In this document: positions 24,997 to 33,145 of the stretch, in pieces | Layout of the letters: every line of letters begins with the position of its first letter | Numbering within the stretch: position 1 is the stretch's first letter | Assembly (NCBI GenBank): GCA_030601675.1 | Contig: JAUWBN010000007.1 | Coordinates: forward strand, 1 to 44,321 | DNA: 44,321 nucleotides | Source of the DNA: Hadesarchaea archaeon | Lineage (GTDB): Archaea; Hadarchaeota; Hadarchaeia; Hadarchaeales; Hadarchaeaceae | Direction: 5' to 3' | Made by a program: the position numbers and the translations under genes | The notes under the pieces: generated by a model | Told to the model about the DNA's origin: nothing | Database searches by the model: none | Seen by the model: only the letters and a program-made list of their open reading frames with translations

Positions 24997-27432
24997 GTGC
25001 GCATGAAGGGCTTGCTGCTTGATGTGGACTACGCCGAAGAAGAAGCGCAGCCTCGCATAAGGTTGTTCCTGAAGAGCGGGGCCGAAACCGTAGTAGCCAT
25101 CGATCCGACTTTTGAGCAGTACCTCTACGCCACGACCACCAACGCTGGAAAAGCGGCGAAGCTCATCTCCAAACTCGAGCTCAGCGAGCGCGGGCGGACG
25201 ATTAAGCCGAAGTCGGTCGATATCGTCGAGCGGACTTTTCTCGGCCACGAGGTCGAAGCCGTCAAGGTGACATTTCACCACCCAAAGGATATGCCGGCCC
25301 TGAGGCACGCGATGCGCGAGCTGCCTGGGGTGAAAGAAATCTACGAGTTCGACATCCCATCTGCAAGGCGCTACTTGGTGGACCGAGGCCTCGCACCGAT
25401 GTCGGGCGTCAGCGTGAGTGGCAGAGTGGAGGAGGAAAAGGGTGTCAAAACGCTGTTGCTCGACAGCCCGCCCAAGCCAGTCGACGTGCCGGAGCAAAAG
25501 CTCAACGTGATGAGCTTCGACATCGAGGTTTACAACCCGGCAGGTACCCCCCGCCCCGACAAGGATCCGATCATCATGATGAGTTTGGCCGACAACCGAG
25601 GTTTCAAAAAAGTTATCACTTGGAAGGACTTCAAGGTGAAGCTCGATTACGTCGAGGTCGTCGGGAGCGAGCGGGAGATGCTCGAGCGGTTTGTCAAGTT
25701 GGTTGAGGAGCGGGATGTTGATATTTTACTCGGCTACAACACCGACCTCTTCGACTTCCCCTACATCCGGGAGCGGGCGAAGCAGCTGAGGATCAAGCTC
25801 AAGCTCGGGCGGGATGGTTCGGAGATGACAGTTCGCAAGCGGCGGTTCGCTACGGCCACCCGGATTCGAGGGCGGGCGCACATCGACGTTTACACGATGG
25901 TGAGCTTCCTCGCCACGATAGGGACGATAAGGCTAATCCACTACACCCTCGAGGACGTTTACCTGCATATGCTGGGGAAGGAGAAGCCAGATTTCAAGTT
26001 CACCGAGATGGCTGAGACCTGGGAGCGAGGCGGTGAACGGGCGAAGGAGCTGATTGAGTATAGTATGTCCGATTCCCAAGCGACACTCGAGTTAGGGCTC
26101 GAGTTGCTCCCGCTGTTCTTCGAGCTTACGCGGATTATCAGACAGACGCCGTTCGACGTGACACGGATGACCCCCGGGCAACTCGTGGAGTGGCTGCTCA
26201 TCGCAGATGCGCACAAGGCAGGCGAACTCGTTCCCGCCAGGCCGGTCGGCGAGGAGTACGCCGAGCGCCTTGAGGAGACATATGTCGGAGCCTACGTGAT
26301 GGAGCCAGCGAAGGGCTTGCATGAGAATTTGATTGTGTTTGACTTCCGCTCGCTTTACCCATCCATCATAGTCTCCCACAACATCGATCCTTCTGCACTC
26401 AACTGCAAGTGCTGCAAGTCAAGCGAGGCGACGACGGTGCCAGAACTCGACTATAAGTTCTGCGGGCGGCGAAAGGGCTTCATCCCCTCGACGCTCGAGC
26501 GGCTGATCGAGGCAAGGGCTAAGCTGAAGCGCGAACTGAAACAACACAAGCGCGGCACCAAAGAGTACCGCTCGCTCGATGCACAGCAGTGGGCTCTCAA
26601 GATCGTCGCGAACTCCTTCTACGGCATGCTCGGCTACCCCCGGGCGCGGTGGTACTTCAAGGAGTGCGCTGAAAGTGTCACGAGTTTCGGCCGCCACTAC
26701 ATACACAAAACAATCGATATGGCAAGGGACTTTGATTTCGATGTGATTTACTCAGACACCGATAGTTTATACTGCAAGCTCAACGGCAAGAAGCGCGAGG
26801 ACGCGATGAAGTTTCTAAAGCAGGTGAACGAGAGCTTACCCGGCATTATGGAACTCGAGTTCGAGGGCTTTTACCCCCGCGCCATTTTCGTGACGAAGAA
26901 GCGCTACGCGATGCTCGATGAGGAAGGCAGGATGGTGGTCAAGGGCTTGGAGTTTGTACGCCGCGATTGGGCCGCGCTCGCCAAGAAAACTCAAGAGGCG
27001 GTGCTTGAGGCGATCCTACGCGACGGCTCCCCCAAGAAGGCTGCCGAGATAGTGCGCAAGACGACGCAGGAGGTGCTTGAGGGGAAGGTGAGCTTGGACA
27101 ACTTAGTCATTTACACCCGGCTCAAGATGCCAATCGAGAGCTACCGTTCGATAGGTCCCCACGTGGTCGCGGCGAAGAGGCTCCGCGAGCTCGGGCGGGA
27201 GGTGGAGCCGGGGATGGTGATTGCCTACATCGAGGCCAAGGGCGCGGGGAGCATAAGCGAGCGCGCCATACCCGTCGAGGATTTCAAGGGCAGGGAGTAC
27301 GACCCCGACTACTATGTTGAGCACCAAATCCTACCCGCGGTGATGCGGATCATGGAGGTCTTGGGCTATAAACAAGAGGACCTTCGGTACGAGCGGGAGA
27401 AACAGATGGGCTTAGAGAAGTTTATGAAATGA
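24997..27432 (+). CDS. polB: Family-B DNA polymerase
   Basis: 811 residues, GTG start (ATG two codons in is also possible). All canonical motifs are present: Exo I FDIEVY near 173, Exo II YNTDLFDFPY near 246, Exo III YSMSDSQAT near 353, Pol A DFRSLYPSII near 449, Pol B KIVANSFYGMLGY near 535 and Pol C YSDTDSLY near 585. It is therefore an active 3'-5' proofreading replicative polymerase of the archaeal PolB class. A CC pair (NCKCCKSSE) follows motif A, as in some archaeal enzymes. It lies next to the RNA gene and overlaps the convergent Tfx gene by 11 bases. Confidence 0.96.
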   Translation: MRMKGLLLDVDYAEEEAQPRIRLFLKSGAETVVAIDPTFEQYLYATTTNAGKAAKLISKLELSERGRTIKPKSVDIVERTFLGHEVEAVKVTFHHPKDMPALRHAMRELPGVKEIYEFDIPSARRYLVDRGLAPMSGVSVSGRVEEEKGVKTLLLDSPPKPVDVPEQKLNVMSFDIEVYNPAGTPRPDKDPIIMMSLADNRGFKKVITWKDFKVKLDYVEVVGSEREMLERFVKLVEERDVDILLGYNTDLFDFPYIRERAKQLRIKLKLGRDGSEMTVRKRRFATATRIRGRAHIDVYTMVSFLATIGTIRLIHYTLEDVYLHMLGKEKPDFKFTEMAETWERGGERAKELIEYSMSDSQATLELGLELLPLFFELTRIIRQTPFDVTRMTPGQLVEWLLIADAHKAGELVPARPVGEEYAERLEETYVGAYVMEPAKGLHENLIVFDFRSLYPSIIVSHNIDPSALNCKCCKSSEATTVPELDYKFCGRRKGFIPSTLERLIEARAKLKRELKQHKRGTKEYRSLDAQQWALKIVANSFYGMLGYPRARWYFKECAESVTSFGRHYIHKTIDMARDFDFDVIYSDTDSLYCKLNGKKREDAMKFLKQVNESLPGIMELEFEGFYPRAIFVTKKRYAMLDEEGRMVVKGLEFVRRDWAALAKKTQEAVLEAILRDGSPKKAAEIVRKTTQEVLEGKVSLDNLVIYTRLKMPIESYRSIGPHVVAAKRLRELGREVEPGMVIAYIEAKGAGSISERAIPVEDFKGREYDPDYYVEHQILPAVMRIMEVLGYKQEDLRYEREKQMGLEKFMK

Positions 27433-27829
27433 GTAATTCACCATCCGATGTTAAAACTACATCAAAACTTTGAGTTGCCGACCGACCGTGCAGTTTATCC
27501 CCCGCCCCCTCACGGATCTTGGCTATGATGTCAGGTGTGCCTAGCTTGACTCGGATCTTTGCCGCATCCGCCGCTTTAAACAACCTCTTGGGCACCTCCA
27601 AAATGTCGTCGCCCTGCCTGACCTCGAGCACAACCGGGGCACGGAGCTTTGCGGCAAGCTTGAGCGTCCGTTCGGCTCGGGCGATGTTATCCCGCCCGCG
27701 GCGTTCGAGGATGCAAACATTCGCACGCGAGGTTTTCAACTTTCGCGCTATCTCAGCTTGGGTCAACCCCTTCACCCGGAGTCCGAGTACCCGAGCCTGC
27801 GCCTCGGTCAGGAAGGTATCCTTGGGCAT
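27422..27829 (-). CDS. Tfx-family transcriptional regulator, second copy
   Basis: 135 residues. The N-terminal helix-turn-helix LTEAQARVLGLRVKGLTQAE and SRANVCILERRGRDNIARAE closely parallels the Tfx at 12489, as does the C-terminal domain (ILEVPKRLFKAADAAKIRVK, ending in VVLTSDGELLI). The 3' end overlaps polB by 11 bases; the 5' end faces the methionine aminopeptidase gene across 55 bases containing an inverted repeat. The targets are unknown; the shared operator found at the first Tfx is not seen here. Confidence 0.85.
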   Translation of the reverse strand: MPKDTFLTEAQARVLGLRVKGLTQAEIARKLKTSRANVCILERRGRDNIARAERTLKLAAKLRAPVVLEVRQGDDILEVPKRLFKAADAAKIRVKLGTPDIIAKIREGAGDKLHGRSATQSFDVVLTSDGELLIS

Positions 27830-27837
27830 AACATCAG

Positions 27838-27862
27838 GTTTAATTTGGACGCGGGATTAAAC
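27838..27862. promoter_or_regulatory. Inverted repeat in tfx-map divergent promoter
   Basis: GTTTAAT (27838-27844) and ATTAAAC (27856-27862) form a perfect inverted repeat around an 11-base spacer. Each half also reads as a TATA-like element for one of the two divergent genes, so the symmetry may be either two back-to-back promoters or a regulator site. Confidence 0.45.
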
Positions 27863-27884
27863 AACTTTTGTTCGAGGTATTTGG

Positions 27885-28778
27885 ATGTTGACCGAAGAAG
27901 AAATCGAGGCGTATCGAAGGGCGGGCAAGCTCGTGGCCGAGGTGCGCGAGCAAGTGCGCTCCATCGTGAAGCCGGGCACCACGCTGCTCGAGATAGCCGA
28001 GGTGGTCGAGGATCTAATCGCGCAGAAGGGGGGCAAGCCAGCATTCCCGTGCAACGTTTCAGTTAACGAAATCGCCGCCCACTACAGCCCCCCAGCGGAC
28101 GATGACACGAGCATCGGAGAGGGCGACATGGTCAAGGTCGACATAGGTGCCCACGTGGACGGTTACATAGGTGACACCGCGTTCACGATTGCGACGGGTG
28201 AAAAGCAAGAGCTGGTTCAAACGGTCGAGCGAGCACTTGAGGCCGAGATCGCTGCAATCAAGCCAGGAATTGACGTGGGTGAGTTAGGTAGGCTCGTCGA
28301 GGAAACTGTAACTGCGGCTGGCTTCAAGCCCATAAGAAATCTCACGGGTCACAGCCTCGCTCGCTGGAACCTCCACGCGGGGCTGACGGTGCCGAACGTG
28401 AAGGAGGAGACGGGGCAGAAGCTGAGCGTCGGCGATGTGGTGGCCCTTGAGCCCTTCGTGACCGATGGCGCCGGGTACGTCGAGGACCAAAAGAAGGTCT
28501 ACATTTTCAGGTACTTGTACGACCGCCCGGTTCGCCTGCGCATGGCCCGAGAGCTCCTGCGGGATGTCAAGCGGGCCTACGATGCCCTTCCGTTCGCTGA
28601 GCGCTGGTTGGCCAAGAAAATGTCAAAGTTGAGGCTGGAGCTGACCCTTCGTGAATTGGTAGGAGTCGGGGCGCTATGGCCTTACCATGTGCTTGCGGAG
28701 CGGGCGAAGGGCAAGGTGGCGCAGGCTGAGCATACGGTAATCGTGACCGAGCAAGGGTGCGAAGTGACAACGCGTTGA
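27885..28778 (+). CDS. map: Methionine aminopeptidase (type II-like)
   Basis: 297 residues, full length for the archaeal enzyme. Metal and active-site elements appear in order: NEIAAHYSP (His), VKVDIGAHVDGYIGDTAF (two Asp ligands), GHSLARWNLHAG (His ligand), VVALEPFVT (Glu) and QAEHTVIVTEQGCEV (last Glu). It removes N-terminal methionine from nascent proteins. It is an essential housekeeping gene, probably transcribed alone or with its divergent partner's promoter region. Confidence 0.95.
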   Translation: MLTEEEIEAYRRAGKLVAEVREQVRSIVKPGTTLLEIAEVVEDLIAQKGGKPAFPCNVSVNEIAAHYSPPADDDTSIGEGDMVKVDIGAHVDGYIGDTAFTIATGEKQELVQTVERALEAEIAAIKPGIDVGELGRLVEETVTAAGFKPIRNLTGHSLARWNLHAGLTVPNVKEETGQKLSVGDVVALEPFVTDGAGYVEDQKKVYIFRYLYDRPVRLRMARELLRDVKRAYDALPFAERWLAKKMSKLRLELTLRELVGVGALWPYHVLAERAKGKVAQAEHTVIVTEQGCEVTTR

Positions 28779-28854
28779 AATATCGGTAGCAGGTATTGCC
28801 TAAATTTTCTGATATCCTCACAAAAAATAGCGGTGACAGGTGCCACCTTTATTT

Positions 28855-29535
28855 TCATTTGCGTAGCACGAGCATCGCGTGGTCCTTCTCGTAGGGTTCG
28901 AGGATCTTCGCATCGATTATTTCCAATTCCTTTTCTAGTTTTTCCATCTCATCCCTGAAGATTTCGCGCGGCTCCTTGGTGACATCGATGCTCCGAGCCT
29001 TGAGCACGAGCACAGCGCACCCGCCCTCGCGAAGGAACGCCTTCACGTTCGCCAGCAGGATATCCGTCTGGTCGGGCTGAGCGACATCCTGGTAGACCAC
29101 GTCCGCCTTCTCGACGAGCGCGCAATAGCTCCCCGGCTGCCGCGCGTCGGCCAGGAGGGGCACCATGTTGGGTCTACGATTGCAGACCACCAGCAGATCG
29201 CGGAGCGGGCGTGAGGAAACTTCAACGCAGTAGATCGAGCCGCTCGGCCCCACGAGATCTGCTACATGTGAAGCGGTCGTTCCACTGGCGGCACCAAGGT
29301 AGAGCACTTTTTTGCCCGAGCTTATCGGGGCCTCCTTGATACCCTTCAGGATGGCAGCCGCGAGCTTGCTTCGGTAGGGGTCCCAGAGGCGGTACTCGAC
29401 GCCCTGAACCTTGAGGAGCCGCTCGCCGTAGACTTGGGTACCCGGAGCCAAGTTTACCGTTGCAAGTTTGCGCGTCCCGTCCTCGAGCTCGACCCAGTAG
29501 ACCCCCGCGAAGCGTTCGTGTTCGGTCGCCTTCAT
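28855..29535 (-). CDS. flpA: Fibrillarin, C/D box RNA 2'-O-methyltransferase
   Basis: 226 residues. Fibrillarin features are seen: YRLWDPYRSKLAAAILKG, the SAM motif VLYLGAASGTTASHVADLVG, IYCVEVSSRPLRDLL, QDVAQPDQTDILLAN and the final EPYEKDHAMLVLRK. It is the methyltransferase of the box C/D sRNP that modifies rRNA and tRNA. It overlaps the NOP5 gene by four bases, giving the standard archaeal operon nop5-flpA. Confidence 0.97.
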   Translation of the reverse strand: MKATEHERFAGVYWVELEDGTRKLATVNLAPGTQVYGERLLKVQGVEYRLWDPYRSKLAAAILKGIKEAPISSGKKVLYLGAASGTTASHVADLVGPSGSIYCVEVSSRPLRDLLVVCNRRPNMVPLLADARQPGSYCALVEKADVVYQDVAQPDQTDILLANVKAFLREGGCAVLVLKARSIDVTKEPREIFRDEMEKLEKELEIIDAKILEPYEKDHAMLVLRK

Positions 29536-30686
29536 TTTCTCGGCTCCTTGTGTTTCGCCTTGATATCGGCTATGCGTGCCTTAAGGTAGGCGGCGAGCTT
29601 GTCCCCCACGAACTCGCCCGACATCGCGTCGACGCGCGCGGCTATTGAGAGTTTGCCTGCGAGGGCGCGGGCTATCTTCCCCCGCTGCCACCTGGGCGCC
29701 CCACGGACCTCCGGGTACTGGTAGATCACGCCGTGCTTGGGAGGCTTGGCCCGCGTCCGGAGGGATCTGAAGAGCGCCTTCTCAGCGCCCAAGACCTGCA
29801 GCGTGCTGGCTGGTTGGCGGGCGAGCTCCTCCAAACCCCCGGCGAGTGAGATCAGGCGGGCCCCGATCGGCCCACCGACGACCGCACGTAGGTTGGGAGC
29901 CACTTGGGCCATCAGCTTGTCGGTGTGCTCCGCCACCCGCTCCCGGAGCTCGTAGAGGGCGAACGCCTCGCGCGCACAATCTTGGAGCACATTGATATCC
30001 AACTCGTCGAACGGGCCCCCCAGGGAGCTTCCCGCGGCATCGGCAATGCGCGCGACGTCCTCGTCCGGTAATTCCACCGCGCCCTTCACCGCTGCATGGC
30101 TGAACTTCTCTCGTGACCCCAGCTCCGTGACCAGTTTCAGGTAGGTCTGGTGTTCCGGCACGAGTCGGTTCAGCTCTGGGAAGTGGGTGGAGTACCACTC
30201 GCGGATCAGGCCGGAGAGGATGTTTATGAATTTGTCAAGCTCATTGAGCACGCCTATGGATTGAATGACGAGCTTGTCCCGCTCGGCGGCCTCCGCTCGA
30301 AGCTTTTGCCGCGTGAGGGTGAGGTTTACCTCTCGGGCGAGCTTGTCCGCCTCCTCGAACCCCGCCTCCTTCGCTATCTCCCTGAGCTTGGTGCGCAGAA
30401 GCTCTCCGGCCCGGTTCGGTAGCTGCACCTCAAACTCGGCGCGCCGGAATTCCCCGCGCAGCTTTTCGACGAGCAGCTCCGACTCGAGGGTGAACTCTCG
30501 GGAGCCCTTCTCGACCAGTTTGGCGATGAGCTCGCGGTGCTCTTCCGTGGGGGTGCCCATCTGTATGCTCGCCAGCCGCCCGGCGACCTCTACGGCGTCC
30601 CGGGGGAACTGCTTTGAGGCGAGCATCCGCCCATCATCGTCGAACGCGAACACCCCGAGCACACATTCGGCGATATGCACGACCAT
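29532..30686 (-). CDS. NOP5/NOP56 family box C/D sRNP core protein
   Basis: 384 residues. An N-terminal region (CVLGVFAFDDDGRMLASKQFP), a long coiled-coil middle (residues about 120-235) and a C-terminal Nop domain with PNLRAVVGGPIGARLISLAGG, LARQPASTLQVLGAEKALFR and KHGVIYQYPEVRGAPRWQRG are present. It scaffolds L7Ae, fibrillarin and the guide RNA. Translationally coupled to flpA. Confidence 0.96.
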   Translation of the reverse strand: MVVHIAECVLGVFAFDDDGRMLASKQFPRDAVEVAGRLASIQMGTPTEEHRELIAKLVEKGSREFTLESELLVEKLRGEFRRAEFEVQLPNRAGELLRTKLREIAKEAGFEEADKLAREVNLTLTRQKLRAEAAERDKLVIQSIGVLNELDKFINILSGLIREWYSTHFPELNRLVPEHQTYLKLVTELGSREKFSHAAVKGAVELPDEDVARIADAAGSSLGGPFDELDINVLQDCAREAFALYELRERVAEHTDKLMAQVAPNLRAVVGGPIGARLISLAGGLEELARQPASTLQVLGAEKALFRSLRTRAKPPKHGVIYQYPEVRGAPRWQRGKIARALAGKLSIAARVDAMSGEFVGDKLAAYLKARIADIKAKHKEPRK

Positions 30687-30856
30687 ACGGTCACCGAACT
30701 AGACTTTCGTTGAGCTTCTATAAGATATTAACAGGGAGGCCGGTTGATCATAACGATATCGCACTGAGAACGAATTTTGACGCACGGGTCGGTGAATTTG
30801 GGGGAGGTATTGGTCTTTTAAAGTACAAAAACAAAGGCACTCCCAGAGGTAAGTAA

Positions 30857-31909
30857 GTGAAAATTAAACAAAAGGGAGTAACCACGACCGCGATTGCAAT
30901 GATAGTGATTATCGTTGTTGCCGTAGCGGGGATCGGCGCCTATTTCCTCACCCAAGAAGAGAAAAAGCCCGACGAAGCCGCACTCGGAGTTACCACAACG
31001 AGCCTATCAGGTGGTACGGTTGATGCGGTATACAGCGCGACCCTCGTGGCAACCGGTGGGACGTCTCCTTATACTTGGGAGAACATAGGAAGCCTGCCAG
31101 ATGGGCTGAGCCTATCCACGGGAGGGGTGATATCTGGAACCCCGACGGCTGAAGGGGACTTCAGCTTCACCGTGAAGGTAACCGACAGCGTTGAAAATAC
31201 GGACACCAAAGCGCTCAGCATTCACGTGGCAGCGGTAGCCCCACTCGGAGTTACCACAACGAGCCTATCAGGTGGTACGGTTGATGCGGTATACAGCGCG
31301 ACCCTCGTGGCAAGCGGTGGGACATCTCCTTATACGTGGTCCATAGAAAGCGGAAGCCTGCCAGATGGGCTGAGCCTATCCACAGCTGGGGCGATATCTG
31401 GAACCCCGACGGCTGAAGGGGACTTCAGCTTCACCGTGAAGGTAACCGACAGCGTTGAAAATACGGACACCCAAGCGCTCAGCATTCACGTGGAAGCAGC
31501 GGGAGACGGCATCATTGCATCGGCAACGAGCTTGAGCTTCAAGATAGACTATACTCTCGCGGGAGTAGGAGAATACACATTTTGGGGGCGAGCGAGGAAC
31601 ATTGGGACTGCCGACATAGATCTGAGGTGGGACGTGACTTTAGACACAACGATTGTGTCATGGATCTACAGCGGAAGCCAACAGGAAGGATGGTACGGGG
31701 CAGCGGGCTATTGGCTGTCTTTTTCGAGCCTCGGCTACGATTTCAGCGAGTATTGGAGTTCTGCATACGAGGATTACACGACATATACTGGCCAATTAGT
31801 TGACTGGATATCAGGAGAGTGGGAGTACACGGCAGGCGGCATCACTTACCGGATCTACGACATCCAAGTGAACCCAACGCTCGGCGACGAGGTATTCAGT
31901 CCTAGCTAG
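30857..31909 (+). CDS. Membrane-anchored surface protein with two putative Ig (He_PIG) domains
   Basis: 350 residues, GTG start with Shine-Dalgarno GAGGT a few bases upstream. An N-terminal positive stretch and one membrane segment (IAMIVIIVVAVAGIGAYFL) resemble archaeal pilin-like or uncleaved signal anchors. Two He_PIG-type repeats follow (LPDGLSLSTGGVISGTPTAE in each), nearly identical at the DNA level (30981-31233 and 31242-31498), then an aromatic-rich C-terminal domain of about 120 residues with many Trp and Tyr. Probably exposed on the cell surface; ligand unknown. A truncated paralogue of the anchor lies at 32667-32767. Confidence 0.8.
   Translation: MKIKQKGVTTTAIAMIVIIVVAVAGIGAYFLTQEEKKPDEAALGVTTTSLSGGTVDAVYSATLVATGGTSPYTWENIGSLPDGLSLSTGGVISGTPTAEGDFSFTVKVTDSVENTDTKALSIHVAAVAPLGVTTTSLSGGTVDAVYSATLVASGGTSPYTWSIESGSLPDGLSLSTAGAISGTPTAEGDFSFTVKVTDSVENTDTQALSIHVEAAGDGIIASATSLSFKIDYTLAGVGEYTFWGRARNIGTADIDLRWDVTLDTTIVSWIYSGSQQEGWYGAAGYWLSFSSLGYDFSEYWSSAYEDYTTYTGQLVDWISGEWEYTAGGITYRIYDIQVNPTLGDEVFSPS
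30981..31233 (+). repeat. Tandem repeat unit 1 (He_PIG domain)
   Basis: About 253 bases, nearly identical to the next unit apart from a few substitutions and one codon of length difference (WENIGS versus WSIESGS). Encodes one Ig-like domain. Confidence 0.9.
31242..31498 (+). repeat. Tandem repeat unit 2 (He_PIG domain)
   Basis: Second near-identical copy of the preceding 253-base unit. The high DNA identity, including silent positions, points to a recent duplication or ongoing gene conversion. Confidence 0.9.
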
Positions 31910-31938
31910 GCGCGGCCGTTAAAAACGCAAGAGGAAGC

Positions 31939-31975
31939 GGGGACCAAACGCGAAGGTCCCCTATTTTTTATTTTG
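31939..31975 (+). terminator. Hairpin plus T-run terminator after the surface protein gene
   Basis: GGGGACC (31939-31945) pairs with GGTCCCC (31955-31961) around a 9-base loop, then TATTTTTTATTTTG. This stem-loop with T-tract would stop transcription before the toxin-antitoxin region. The rest of 31976-32182 contains no gene that I recognise. Confidence 0.7.
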
Positions 31976-32080
31976 TTTTGGAAGAGTGTAATCAAATCTG
32001 TGGGAAAGGCTCGTGCCACGAGGTATGTGTTCGTATGAATTGACGATGCGATTGACAATTAGGTTGACGATTTTGAAAAG

Positions 32081-32102
32081 TAAAAAATCTAACACAGAAG
32101 CC
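32081..32102. repeat. Flanking repeat R1 (left of toxin-antitoxin cassette 1)
   Basis: TAAAAAATCTAACACAGAAGCC is almost identical to TAAAAAACTAACACAGGAGCC at 32804-32824. On the minus strand it reads as the LLC-stop end of the radical SAM gene, so it looks like a remnant of that gene's 3' end. Confidence 0.6.
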
Positions 32103-32146
32103 CCTCCCCGCCAGCAGCCCCCGCAACCGCCTTGCCCTCGACAGAC

Positions 32147-32163
32147 TTATATGTTGTTATATG
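32147..32163 (+). promoter_or_regulatory. Promoter with direct repeat upstream of antitoxin 1
   Basis: Two copies of TTATATG with a 10-base period (32147-32153 and 32157-32163) lie 20-36 bases before the antitoxin ATG. The first contains a TATA-like ATAT, and the spacing suits a small DNA-binding antitoxin that represses its own promoter. Confidence 0.45.
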
Positions 32164-32182
32164 CTAAGTATAACTGATACAG

Positions 32183-32410
32183 ATGCCCAAACTCACCACG
32201 ATTGCCGTGAGACCGAAGACCCGAGAGAAGCTGAAGCGCTTCGGGATGAAGGGGGAGAGCTACGACGAGGTAATCAACCGGCTGATGCGGGAGCGAACGA
32301 TGGAACTCGTCCTGCCGCGGCACCCTGGAACCCTTGAGGAAGCCGAGCGATTGATGGAGGAAGGAGACTACGTCGCCGCCGCGGAGCTCAGAAAGAGACT
32401 TGGGCTATGA
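32183..32410 (+). CDS. Antitoxin of type II toxin-antitoxin cassette 1
   Basis: 75 residues. N-terminal TTIAVRPKTREKLKRFGMKG then ESYDEVINRLMRE resembles ribbon-helix-helix antitoxins of the VapB/DUF7557 kind, followed by a charged helix EEAERLMEEGDYVAAAEL that would contact the toxin. Its stop overlaps the toxin start by 11 bases. It shares the GESYDE/D-x-I-x-R-L motif with the second antitoxin at 32932. Family placement is by eye. Confidence 0.75.
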   Translation: MPKLTTIAVRPKTREKLKRFGMKGESYDEVINRLMRERTMELVLPRHPGTLEEAERLMEEGDYVAAAELRKRLGL

Positions 32411-32666
32411 AGTCGTATTCTACCCTCCAGCCCAGCGCTACATCGAACGCTTAAAGGGGATATCCGAGGACGAGGCGAGAGAACTATTCGAGGCAGTGGT
32501 GGAGGCTCTCGAGTGCGACCCGTTCAGGAGCCGACCCGGAGCGGACATCAGCCCTTGGAAGGGGCCTCAGTACGATTACCGCCTCAGGGTGAGAAGGCAC
32601 CGATTCGGCTACAGAGTCGCCAAGCGCGAGAAGACCGTCCACGTGCTCAGAGGATGGTTTAAGTAA
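32400..32666 (+). CDS. RelE-like toxin of cassette 1
   Basis: 88 residues, TTG start overlapping the antitoxin. Features of RelE/ParE toxins: YEVVFYPPAQRYIERLKGI, PFRSRPGADISPWKG, then DYRLRVRRHRFGYRVAKREK (basic core). RelE toxins cleave ribosome-bound mRNA. The stop codon lies exactly where homology to the adjacent anchor remnant begins. Confidence 0.8.
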   Translation: MGYEVVFYPPAQRYIERLKGISEDEARELFEAVVEALECDPFRSRPGADISPWKGPQYDYRLRVRRHRFGYRVAKREKTVHVLRGWFK

Positions 32667-32767
32667 ACTGGTCCTTTCATCAGGAAGTAGGCGCCGATCC
32701 CCGCTACGGCAACGATGACGACTATCACAGCCGCCATCACCGCTGTCGCAATCCCTTTTTCTTTCAC
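32667..32767 (-). pseudogene. Truncated anchor of a surface-protein paralogue
   Basis: On the minus strand a GTG at 32767 begins KEKGIATAVMAAVIVVIVAV and AGIGAYFLMKG, matching the membrane anchor of the protein at 30857. A 32-base stretch (32682-32713) matches 30917-30948 in inverted orientation with one mismatch. The homology ends at the toxin 1 stop codon, and no Ig-like part follows. It is therefore the 5' stump of a gene whose remainder was lost, most likely on insertion of the toxin-antitoxin cassette. Confidence 0.7.
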
Positions 32768-32803
32768 CGACTTGCGCCCCAATCTAAATCTGTTAAGCAT
32801 CAA

Positions 32804-32880
32804 TAAAAAACTAACACAGGAGCCATGGGTTATCTATCCTGACTCACTGAAGGCCCTCCTCCTTGCAAATTCGCAGAAAT
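32804..32880 (-). repeat. Repeat R2: decayed copy of radical SAM gene 3' end
   Basis: Bases 32811-32880 match 33457-33526 without gaps, 58 of 70 identical by my count. Translated on the minus strand it gives FLRICKEEGLQ, a stop, then VRIDNPWLLC and a terminal TAG, versus FLRICEEEGLQRVRIGNPWL in the intact gene. The left edge also matches R1. It is a displaced or duplicated 3' end of the radical SAM gene. Confidence 0.75.
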
Positions 32881-32931
32881 CTCAAAACCATAATATTTAT
32901 AAGTATTATATCTGCTATAGATATTATGATG

Positions 32932-33141
32932 ATGGGTGTGAGCACGACCGTTTCGATAGATGAGTCTACCCGGGACCTCCTACGGTTTTACGGATTCCAC
33001 GGGGAAAGCTACGACGACATCATCCGCCGCCTTCTTTCGGAGGTTTACCCACTGGAGTTCATCAGGGAACTTGAACGCCGTTATCACGAGGAGGAGCGCG
33101 TCCCGCTCAAGGAAGTCAAGGCAAGACTCAAACTGAAGTGA
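32932..33141 (+). CDS. Antitoxin of type II toxin-antitoxin cassette 2
   Basis: About 69 residues; one of three in-frame ATGs at 32926, 32929 or 32932, or GTG 32938, starts it (the track's TTG start is too early). STTVSIDESTRDLLRFYGFHG and ESYDDIIRRLLSE give a ribbon-helix-helix-type N-terminus related to antitoxin 1, then FIRELERRYHEEERVPLKEV as a toxin-binding helix. TATA-like ATATTTATAAG at 32893-32904 is at the right distance upstream. Confidence 0.75.
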   Translation: MGVSTTVSIDESTRDLLRFYGFHGESYDDIIRRLLSEVYPLEFIRELERRYHEEERVPLKEVKARLKLK

Positions 33142-33145
33142 TCGG

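Noticed and set aside
24737-25006. 89-residue plus-strand ORF over the RNA gene
   Set aside because: Low-complexity, charged translation, no ribosome site, and the DNA is better explained by paired helices.
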